A stretch of DNA of 64,000 nt from the NCBI GenBank assembly GCA_950097015.1, contig CATNEN010000024.1, positions 5,594,001 through 5,658,000 of the forward strand, given 5' to 3'. The DNA is from Macrostomum hystrix. Its lineage: Eukaryota > Platyhelminthes > Macrostomidae. The notes under the pieces were generated by a model, which did no database searches, was not told the origin of the DNA, and saw only the letters and a program-made list of their open reading frames with translations. The position numbers were made by a program, and so were the translations under genes. Each line of letters begins with the position of its first letter. The stretch's first letter is position 1. This document shows, one piece after another, positions 35,845 to 47,200 of the stretch.

Positions 35845-38135
35845 CTTCAGGTAGGGGAAGGGATCCTCCCTGACTTCAGGTAGGAGGAGGGATCCACCCT
35901 GACTTCAGGTAGGGGAAGGGATCCACCCTGACTTCAGGTAGGGGAAGGGATCCTCCCTGACTTCAGGTAGGGGAAGGGATCCTCCCTGACTTCAGGTAGG
36001 AGGAGGGATCCACCCTGACTTCAGGTAGGGGAAGGGATCCACCCTGACTTCAGGTAGGAGGAGGGATCCACCCTGACTTCAGGTAGGGGAAGGGATCCAC
36101 CCTGACTTCAGGTAGGAGGAGGGATCCTCCCTGACTTCAGGTAGGGGGAGGGATCCTCCCTGACTTCAGGTAGGGGAAGGGATCCTCCCTGACTTCAGGT
36201 AGGAGGAGGGATCCACCCTGACTTCAGGTAGGGGAAGGGATCCACCCTGACTTCAGGTAGGAGGAGGGATCCTCCCTGACTTCAGGTAGGAGGAGGGATC
36301 CACCCTGACTTCAGGTAGGGGGAGGGATCCACCCTGACTTCAGGTAGGAGGAGGGATCCTCCCTGACTTCAGGTAGGGGAAGGGATCCTCCCTGACTTCA
36401 GGTAGGAGGAGGGATCCTCCCTGACTTCAGGTAGGAGGAGGGATCCACCCTGACTTCAGGTAGGGGGAGGGATCCACCCTGACTTCAGGTAGGAGGAGGG
36501 ATCCTCCCTGACTTCAGGTAGGGGGAGGGATCCACCCTGACTTCAGGTAGGGGAAGGGATCCTCCCTGACTTCAGGTAGGAGGAGGGATCCTCCCTGACT
36601 TCAGGTAGGAGGAGGGATCCACCCTGACTTCAGGTAGGGGAAGGGATCCACCCTGACTTCAGGTAGGAGGAGGGATCCTCCCTGACTTCAGGTAGGAGGA
36701 GGGATCCACCCTGACTTCAGGTAGGGGGAGGGATCCACCCTGACTTCAGGTAGGAGGAGGGATCCTCCCTGACTTCAGGTAGGGGAAGGGATCCTCCCTG
36801 ACTTCAGGTAGGAGGAGGGATCCTCCCTGACTTCAGGTAGGAGGAGGGATCCACCCTGACTTCAGGTAGGGGGAGGGATCCACCCTGACTTCAGGTAGGA
36901 GGAGGGATCCTCCCTGACTTCAGGTAGGGGGAGGGATCCACCCTGACTTCAGGTAGGGGAAGGGATCCTCCCTGACTTCAGGTAGGAGGAGGGATCCTCC
37001 CTGACTTCAGGTAGGAGGAGGGATCCACCCTGACTTCAGGTAGGGGGAGGGATCCACCCTGACTTCAGGTAGGAGGAGGGATCCTCCCTGACTTCAGGTA
37101 GGGGGAGGGATCCACCCTGACTTCAGGTAGGGGAAGGGATCCTCCCTGACTTCAGGTAGGAGGAGGGATCCACCCTGACTTCAGGTAGGGGAAGGGATCC
37201 ACCCTGACTTCAGGTAGGAGGAGGGATCCTCCCTGACTTCAGGTAGGGGGAGGGATCCTCCCTGACTTCAGGTAGGGGGAGGGATCCTCCCTGACTTCAG
37301 GTAGGGGGAGGGATCCTCCCTGACTTCAGGTAGGGGTAGGGATCCTCCCTGACTTCAGGTAGAGGGAGGGATCCCCCCTGACTTCAGGTAGGGGGAGGGA
37401 TCCTCCCTGACTTCAGGTAGGGGGAGGGATCCACCCTGACTTCAGGTAGGAGGAGGGATCCACCCTGACTTCAGGTAGGAGGAGGGATCCACCCTGACTT
37501 CAGGTAGGGGAAGGGATCCACCCTGACTTCAGGTAGGAGGAGGGATCCACCCTGACTTCAGGTAGGAGGAGGGATCCTCCCTGACTTCAGGTAGGGGGAG
37601 GGATCCTCCCTGACTTCAGGTAGGGGGAGGGATCCTCCCTGACTTCAGGTAGGGGGAGTGATCCTCCCTGACTTCAGGTAGGGGGAGGGATCCTCCCTGA
37701 CTTCAGGTAGGGGGAGGGATCCTCCCTGACTTCAGGTAGGGGGAGGGATCCACCCTGACTTCAGGTAGGGGAAGGGATCCACCCTGACTTCAGGTAGGGG
37801 AAGGGATCCACCCTGACTTCAGGTAGGGGAAGGGATCCACCCTGACTTCAGGTAGGAGGAGGGATCCACCCTGACTTCAGGTAGGAGGAGGGATCCTCCC
37901 TGACTTCAGGTAGGAGGAGGGATCCTCCCTGACTTCAGGTAGGAGGAGGGATCCACCCTGACTTCAGGTAGGAGGAGGGATCCACCCTGACTTCAGGTAG
38001 TAGGAGGGATCCTCCCTGACTTCAGGTAGGGGGAGGGATCCTCCCTGACTTCAGGTAGGGGGAGGGATCCTCGCGGACTTCAGGTAGGAGGAGGAATATG
38101 GGGGGAGTACCCTCCCTGACTTCAGGTAGAAGGGA
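35845..38135. repeat. 2.3-kb G-rich 29-bp minisatellite between the two iGluR genes
   Basis: About 78 copies of a 29-bp unit: ccctgacttcaggtagg followed by ggaagggatcct, aggagggatcca or gggagggatcct. It contains TTCAGGTAGG and a GGATCC in each unit and has three or more G-runs per unit. Variant order recurs in blocks, suggesting higher-order duplication. It ends about 100 bp downstream of the iGluR B stop. Confidence 0.95.
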
Positions 38136-38236
38136 GTACCCAGTACAGTTCCAGCCCAGCATTCCCAACAGTCTACTATTATAAGTAGTCAGTTTAGTTA
38201 ATCGCAGTCTAAAATTAGGCTAAATTGATTCCTTTC

Positions 38237-41200
38237 TCAGTAGCATGGCAGGGCCTTCGGCGCCTGGCCGCAGATTTGAGTCCACAGCAGCTCCAGGGCC
38301 AGCAGCACAATTCCACAGACGTACAGAGCGCCTGTGACTATGAATGCTCCGGCGACACCCTCGAGGGTGATGGCGTCGGCTTCGGCGGTGACGGCGGACG
38401 CGACGCATTCCGGATTGGAGCGCGGAAAGTACTGGATCTCAAGCCACTGGCTCAGGCCCGAGTCCTGCGCCTTCTCCAACCTGATGCGGGTTGTTAAGGT
38501 TTGAGCTTTTGAGCTAGAGCTCAACTCAGACATATATAGTGCGAGAGAGTGGGAGAGAGTGCGAGAGAGTGGGAGAGAGTGGGAGAGAGTGGGAGAGAGT
38601 GGGAGAGAGTGGGAGAGAGTGGGAGAGAGTGGGAGAGAGTGGGAGAGAGTATGAGAGAGTGGGAGAGAGTGGGAGAGAGTGGGAGAGAGTGGGAGAGAGT
38701 ATGAGAGAGTGGGAGAGAGTGGGAGAGAGTGGGAGAACGTATGAGAGAGTGGGAGAGAGTATGAGAGAGTGGGAGAGAGTGGGAGCGAGTGGGAGAGAGT
38801 GGGAGAGAGTGGGAGAGAGTGGGAGCGAGTGGGAGAGAGTGGGATAGAGTGGGAGAGAGTATGAGAGAGTGGGAGAGAGTGGGAGAGAGTGGGAGAACGT
38901 ATGAGAGAGTGGGAGAGAGTGGGAGAGAGTGGGAGAGAGCATGAGAGAGTGGGAGAGAGTGGGAGAGAGTGGGAGAACGTATGAGAGAGTGGGAGAGAGT
39001 GGGAGAGAGTGGGAGAGAGTGGGAGCGAGTGGGAGAGAGTGGGATAGAGTGGGAGAGAGTATGAGAGAGTGGGAGAGAGTGGGAGAGAGTGGGAGAACGT
39101 ATGAGAGAGTGGGAGAGAGTGGGAGAGAGTCGGAGAGAGTATGAGAGAGTGGGAGAGAGTGGGAGAGAGTGGGAGAACGTATGAGAGAGTGGGAGAGAGT
39201 GGGAGAGAGTGGGAGAGAGTATGAGAGAGTGGGAGAGAGTGGGAGAGAGTGGGAGAACGTATGAGAGAGTGGGAGAGAGTGGGAGAGAGTGGGAGAGAGT
39301 ATGAGAGAGTGGGAGAGAGTGGGAGAGAGTGGGAGAGAGTATGAGAGAGTGGGAGAGAGTGGGAGCGAGTGGGAGAGAGTATGAGAGAGTGGGAGAGAGT
39401 ATGAGAGAGTGGGAGAGAGTGAGAGAGAGTGGGAGAGAGTGGGAGAGAGTTTGAGCTCAGTCTGGCAACTCACAGCACACAGGTTTGAGTTCAGTCTGGC
39501 AGCTCACAGCACACAGGTTTGAGTTCAGTCTGGCAGCTCACAGCCCACAGGTTTGAGTTCAGTCTGGCAGCACAGTACTCACAGGAAGTTGAAGGCGGGC
39601 ATGTAGAAGGCGCCCTTCGGAAAAGCCATGCCCAGCGAGTAGGTGTTGAAGGTCTCGGCGGCAATGTACACGCGATTGCAGTAGGCGTTGTAGTAGTGAA
39701 TGTTGACATTCTGGTCCACAATGCACACTTGATAAGGATTGGAGTCCAATGCTACCTAGAGGTTGGAATCACGCGCTTATCAAAGTTTGTTGTATAAAAT
39801 GGAACAAAATCTTGCTTTGCTGGACATGTGAATTAATGACCAATCTAATGAAATGACCATGTGAATTAATGACTAATCTAATGAAATGACCATGTGAATT
39901 AATGACCAATCTAATGAAATGACCTTGTGAATTAATGACTAATCTAATGAAATGACCATGTGAATTAATGACCAATCTAATGAAATGACCTTGTGAATTA
40001 ATGACCAATCTAATGAAATGACCTTGTGAATTAATGACTAATCTAATGAAATGACCATGTGAATTAATGACCAATCTAATGAAATGACCTTGTGAATTAA
40101 TGACCAATCTAATGAAATGACCATGTGAATTAATGACTAATCTAATGAAATGACCATGTGAATTAATGACCAATCTAATGAAATGACCATGTGAATTAAT
40201 GACTAATCTAATGAAATGACCATGTGAATTAATGACCAATCTAATGAAATGACCTTGTGAATTAATTGTTGTAAAAATGTGAAACAAAATCAAATCTCGA
40301 GCATTACCGTCTCAGAACAGATGGGCATTGAGTCGACCACCACCATTTGTTTCCGCAGCTCATAGTACGGACCGGAAGTGTCCAATTGGATCTGAGCGTA
40401 GATGTTCGTTCCCTTGGACACGAGGACTTTGTAGTGCGGATTGGCCAGCACATCCTCCAGGCTGTTGATTGGCAGGTGGGTCACCGACACGGTCAGGTAG
40501 GCAGTGAGATTGCCTGGCGGAGTTAGGAGGAAAATGCAATTAGGGCAGCAGCGAGGAACACATTCAGACCTACCTATTTAGACCTAGAAATTTTACTAGC
40601 CTATCAAATAATTTTTATTGGAGCTTAAATGTTGCGAATTAAAAAAGAAACTTTAATCCCTGGTTCCGTTAATAAATATAAAGTAACGAAGGCGACAGTC
40701 CTGCCATCCAAATATAAATAATTATATGATTCTAACAGTAGGACTACCAAACCATTTTGCCGCCCGTGGAATTCCCCCCCTTGTAATTTTTTTGGCAGCG
40801 CCCTAATGCTAGCAGCGTTGGGTGGTGACTCATTGGTTGACAGACTATGGACTGTGTATTTTGGCCTGAGCAGTGAAATTGGAGAAATTCGCGTCAGGGT
40901 GTCCATAGTGGCCTAGGAAGACGGAGATGATGCAGGCACATTCGGGTGACATGCTGATAGATTTTGAAGGCCTGGCAAGGCCGCACTGGGGCGCAGTGCT
41001 AATTTGTGTATAGGGGTGTATAAAAGACACTAGCGCTTATGGGAATCACACCTACGGCCAGAAATAATACTTATTTTAGAAGATGCGCAACAAAAAGTTG
41101 GCCCGTGTTGTTGAGTTTCGTGTGCTTGCGTTGCTCCGTTAGGATGCAGCACAAAAAATTGTCAGGGGGGATCCCCCTTGGTAGTTCTACTGTCAATTTC

Positions 41201-44200
41201 AACTGTTAAATGTAGGCTTGCAGCCGACAGCACAGCCGCAGCTATTGCGCGGCGCATCTGAAGGCTGCTTATCGCTGTTCACCCCCCTTGCAGTGGGGGT
41301 GGCTGGAGGGCGGGTGTACACCGCCGCGCGTTTTCTGGACTTCCGTCAGCGCGATTGGATAAAGTGTACACTCATCACCCGGCCCCCCCTGAGGACTGAT
41401 TTCTTATCAGCCTTCCGCCCCGGCTTGATCTGCTCTGTGCGTGCGGGGCTGGGGTGGGGGACACTGCTGCCTATTCTGGGTGCCTCCTGCCCTCCCCGGC
41501 TGGTCTGTGCTGTTGTGTGTGGTGCCTGCTCAGGGGAGGCGGCGCGATGGGCGCTTAAGCGCCTAGTTCGCCGGTCTGGGGGCGTGCCGCTCCGTCGCTT
41601 GTGCGACAAGTGCCCCGGGCCCCCTGCAAATAGATGGATAGAGATAGAGGGGGGGACGCCACACATACCCTCAATTACCCCAGCTGGCTAAAGGTCATGA
41701 ACTGTTTAAGTGTAGTCTGGAATCGAACTCTCAACATTCAAGTCGCGAGTCCGACAGTCTAACAATAGAAAGACCAGGGGGACATTTCAAATACCCAGAT
41801 TTTTCTTCTTTCTGTATGTCAACCAATCGCCATGAAATCCAGAACACCCTCGTGGCCTTTCCCCAGAGGGGAAAATTTCCCCCAGGGGGGAAGATCTGGC
41901 GTGGTCATTCTACTGTTAATGACCAGGCTACAGCCATCTTGCTATAGTTACCTGTATAAGCCGCCAGCACAATCACGGTGAACATCCACCAGAAGGCCAT
42001 GACAGTTCGCGGGCTCATTGCGAACGGATAAAAGTCCTGGCCCTGCTGGAGGAAGCTGCCCAGAGTTGACCAGATGTACTCCTGCAGCCAGATCTCATCA
42101 GCGAACGCGTAATCGATGCCGAGGTTCCACGCGGTGAACGGACTGAAGTAGGCGAACACGAATGTGACGACGGCGACGAAGGACAGAGCTGCTAGTAGCA
42201 GCAGCCAGACATCGTAGTGCAACGGTGCGTACAGATTCCACATCCGGGATGAGGGCGGAGGTCTCCGCACCAGAATAGTGTTGCCGGATGAAGACAGCGG
42301 AAATGAGAAGTCAACCACTTGGCCACGAAGGGTGGTGATGGCATAGACGATTGACAGCTGGGCGTTCTGGAGAGGTTCGAAGGCAGCAACTTTGAATTCA
42401 CCCAGTCGAGCTCGTTTCTGCTTCCAGTCCCTGCTCCAGGGCCTGGAGCAGGGAATTTTTAACCCACCCCTTTCTGCACTTCGCCAATGCAGCCGGTGAA
42501 CAGATTGGATCCAGGAATCGGAGCGCCGAACTGTAGATCCCGGGCCTGCTTGAAGATGGAACTGGAACAATATGAACTGTCGCTTGGTCACGAGCATGCA
42601 GACTGGGATATCGTTTCTTTTCCTCTCCTCCACTCTCCTCTCCTCTCCTCTCCTCTCCTCTCCTCTCCTCTCCTCTCCTCTCCTCTCCTCTCCTCTCCTC
42701 TCCTCTCCTCTCCTCTCCTCTCCTCTCCTCTCCTCTCCTCTCCTCTCCTCTCCTCTCCTCTCCTCTTCTCTCCTCTCCTCTCCTCTCCTCTACTCTCCTC
42801 TCCTCTCCTCTCCTCTCCTCTCCTCTCCTATCCTATCCTCTCCTCTCCTCTCCTCTCCTCTCCTCTCCTCTCCTCTCCTCTCCTCTCCTCTCCTCTCCTC
42901 TCCTCTCCTCTCCTCTCCTCTCCTCTCGTCTTCTATCCTCTCATACTCTCTTCTAAAGAATGTCCCAGTTTGAGAAAGATTTCGATCACAGCTACATAAG
43001 AACAGTAAAATTTCCTTTTTAAACGATCGGCCATCTTCAAATTTGTTACTCTCCCTTCTTTTTTTAATATGTCGCTCTTGCTAATTTCAATTCACTTACC
43101 GAAATTTGAGCTTAGACTCAAAGATTTTAAACCACTCGGAGATCTCGCCAGTGACATTGCCGCTCATGTCGGGATTAACATTCAAATAGGAGGTGAATGG
43201 GGGAATCTGCAATAAAAGTGTGGTGTCTGCATAGAAGAGAGCCTGGGTAATGTTCTGATTTCCTAATGTCCTGGAACTCACGGTTGGCGCGCATACTGTC
43301 AGAGTTCGATTCTTGAAGTCCACAAAGGTGTTGGCAAACACTGGATTCCGGTTCGAGTTCGGTCTGAGAATTTGCACACTGGCGTTGCTGGGATAATACC
43401 TGGCACTTTCAATGAACTCCACCGGCTGATTGGCCAGCTCATTGTAGGTGGCTACGAATTCAACGTAGGGAGCCTCTAGGCGGTTCGAGCTGGCGTTGTA
43501 GCTGATCACTGACAGGTACGACCTGAGGCTCTGCAACTGGTAGTCGGTGATGGCGCGACGAGTTGCCGTCAAGAAATGGGGAGTAGACTGGGAAGAGATG
43601 GTGAGTAGACAGGGAGAGATGGGGAGTAGACAGGGGAGAGATGGGGAGTAGACAGGGGAGAGACGGTGAGTAGACAGGGAAGAGATGGTGAGTAGACAGG
43701 GAGAGATGGGGAGTAGACAGGGAGAGATTGTGAGTAGACAGGGGAGAGATGGTGAGTAGACAGGAGAGATAGGGAGTAGACAGGGGAGAGATGGTGAGCA
43801 GACAGGGAGAGATAGGGAGTAGACAGGGGAGAGATGGGGAGTAGACTGGGGAGAGATGGCGAGTAGAAATATGAGAGATGGCGAGTAGACTGGGGAGAGA
43901 TGGGGAGTAGACTGGGGAGAGATGGCGAGTAGAAATATGAGAGATGGCGAGTAGACTGGGGAGATATGGAGAGTAGACAGGAGAGAGATGGGGAGTAGAC
44001 TGGGGAGAGATGGCGAGTAGAAATATGAGAGATGGCGAGTAGACTGGGGAGAGATGGAGAGTAGACAGGAGAGAGATGGGGAGTAGACTGGGGAGAGATG
44101 GCGAGTAGAAAGATGAGAGATGGCGAGTAGACTGGGGAGAGATGGAGAGTAGACAGGAGAGAGATGGGGAGTAGACTGGGGAGAGATGGCGAGTAGAAAG

Positions 44201-47200
44201 ATGAGAGATGGCGAGTAGACTGGGGAGAGATGGGGAGTAGACTGGGGAGAGATGGCGAGTAGAAATATGAGAGATGGCGAGTAGACTGGGGAGATATGGA
44301 GAGTAGACAGGAGAGAGATGGGGAGTAGACTGGGGAGAGATGGCGAGTAGAAATATGAGAGATGGCGAGTAGACTGGGGAGAGATGGAGAGTAGACAGGA
44401 GAGAGATGGGGAGTAGACTGGGGAGAGATGGCGAGTAGAAAGATGAGAGATGGCGAGTAGACTGGGGAGAGATGGAGAGTAGACAGGAGAGAGATGGGGA
44501 GTAGACTGGGGAGAGATGGCGAGTAGAAAGATGAGAGATGGCGAGTAGACTGGGGAGAGATGGGGAGTAGACAGGGGAGAGATGGCGAGTAGAAAGATGA
44601 GAGATGGCGAGTAGACTGGGGAGAGATGGGGAGTAGACAGGGTAGAGATGGGGAGTAGACAGGAGAGAGATAGGGAGTAGACAGGGGAGAGATGGTGAGT
44701 AGACTGGGGAGAGATGGGGAGAAAGACAGGAAAGATGGGGAGTAGACAAGGGAGAGGTATGTTGTGGAAAATTTCTCCTATTGGACTCTATATCGATAGA
44801 GAAGAGGTGAGACAGAAGAGTGTTAAGCAAGTGATTTGAGTAAAGAATGGCCGTAGGGTATAGACAACGGACTGAGATGTGATACTCGTATAAGCTCAGG
44901 GTATTAAGGTCAAATGATGATGTCTGGCTATTAGCGTACTATTTCACACAACACATACAGACAGATTCTATAGCAATCAACATAATATACACTTGTATAT
45001 TAGCAGCATTGATTTTTGTCTGTAGCATTCGCTCGAGATTGTTGATTTATTTCTCATTACGAGTGTGCATGGCAGGCAGACTATCACCTGCGATCTCTGC
45101 AGGAGAGAGGGTGAGAGGAGAGTTGGAGAGAGGAGAGCACCTCCAATTACAGGCACTGACGCGGAAGAGAAGAAGCGCAGACGATAAATTTGAATTTGCC
45201 GATATTTAGAATATTTTAATATTCTTCGTCATGGCAGAAAAAGGAGAGGAGAGAGAGAAGAGACAGGAGGGAGAGGGGAGACACAGGAGGTAGAGAGGAG
45301 AGGTAGAGAGGAGAGGTAGAGAGGAGAGGTAGAGAGGAGAGGTAGAGGGAGAGAGGAGAGGTAGAGAGGAGAGGTAGAGGGAGAGAGGAGAGGTAGAGAG
45401 GAGAGGTAGAGGGAGAGGGGAGAGAGGAGAGGTAAAGAGGAGAGGTAGAGAGGAGTGGTAGAGGGTAGAGAGGAGAGGTAGAGAGGAGAGGTAGAGAGGA
45501 GGGGTAGAGAGGAGGGGTAGAGGGGACAGAGGAGAGGTAGAGAGGAGAGGTAGAGGGTAGAGAGGAGAGGTAGAGAAGAGAGAAGTAGAGAGGAAAGTGG
45601 AGGGAGGTTAAGCAGTGCTCCCAGATAAACTCACAGACTTGATGAAGCTTGCCGCTGAGTCGCCGCTAACCCATGGCTGCAGCGGCTGGCAGGAGGCGTT
45701 GCTGACTCGGTAGGTTGGCGAAGGGCCATCGGACATGTTCTTGTAGGTCTCGGCCAGTGTCAGCAGGGCCTCAACGAATCGAAATTCGATGCTCTGTCGG
45801 CGAGAATTTCGAATAATTTGTAAGGGTTTTTATGTAGTTAGTTTTTTATGCCTTTTGCTTTCGTTTAGACTTTTAATATATCAAATGTAATTATTATAAA
45901 TCATTATTACGCTCGTAATATTAATTGATTACACCTGCCTCAATCGGGCCAGATGTGCAGCCGACAGCACAGCCGCAGATATTGCACAGCGTATCTGAAC
46001 GCTGCGTACGGCTGTTCAGTCCATGGACTGGGGCACGTCACACCCACCCGTCAGTTACCCCAGCTAATGCTGGTACCCATTTTACAGCTGGGTGAACTGA
46101 AGCGATGCAGAGTTAAGTGTCTTGCTAAAGGACACAAATTGTTTCAGTGTAGTCGGGAATCGAACCCCCGACCTTTCAGTTGTGAGCCTATTTTGATCTA
46201 CTTCATTGCTATATTTATAAGAAACATTTTAGTAATTAACCAAATTATATGTCATAATTGTATTCCTTTTATTTAGATACAAGGCCTGTTTAGCATAAAC
46301 AAATAGATACAATTAAAGGCCTACAGCGACCAACAAGGGGGCTAGTAAATTTGCTACCAGCTAGTTTCCCATCCGACTTAATCGCTGTACTTTGTCCTTT
46401 CGTGTCACGTCTCTCAAACCACTGATTAAGTAGGCCTCCAATTACTGATTATTCTGTTAATTAACACTCGGTTTATTTTTGCCATATGATATAAATCTTC
46501 ATATTTATTGGCACAACCGACAAAAGCTTAACTGATCAATTGTGGCATCGATACAAAATATCCTTTATTGATTCAACAGGCTAATTGTTATGGACCCGCC
46601 ATACTAAGGTGTCACGATCAATAACAGAACCACAAGGTATCCGCTGCTAACTACTATTCTCTTTTCATGTGACCCGTGTGTGTGACAGCGAGAACTTTAT
46701 TTCAATCCGCAATCACAGATCCCTGATCCTCAGATCCCAGATCCTCAGATCCCAGATCCTCAGATCCCAGATCCTCAGATCCCAGATCCTCAGATCCCAG
46801 ATCCTCAGATCCCAGATCCTCAGATCCCTGATCCTCAGATCCCTGATCCTCAGATCCCAGATCCTCAGATCCCTGATCCTCAGATCCCTGATCCTCAGAT
46901 CCCTGATCCTCAGATCCCTGATCCTCAGATCCCTGATCCTCAGATCCCTGATCCTCAGATCCCTGATCCTCAGATCCCTGATCCTCAGATCCCTGATCCT
47001 CAGATCCCTGATCCTCAGATCCCTGATCCTCAGATCCCTGATCCTCAGATCCCTGATAAGCAAACTGCTGATGATAAGCTTCCTAACCGTTACGCCATTC
47101 CTGCCGCAGTCCGGGAAGACATCCCTCAGTGACGGTGGGCAGCCGCCGCCGCCGCCGCCGCCGCCCACAAGGCTGAAGGTCGGGCCGCGCACGACAGCCA

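Noticed and set aside
41218-41691. 157-codon GC-rich frame as a gene
   Set aside because: It starts and ends in SINE-related sequence within an iGluR intron, has low-complexity composition, and lacks any recognisable domain.
42384-42466. Longer exon 10 of iGluR B including KRARLGEFKVAAFEPLQ
   Set aside because: The frame is open, but the acceptor CCTCTCCAG at 42367-42368 gives an exon of 415 bp, exactly the length of A exon 10, and aligns the two proteins without a gap.
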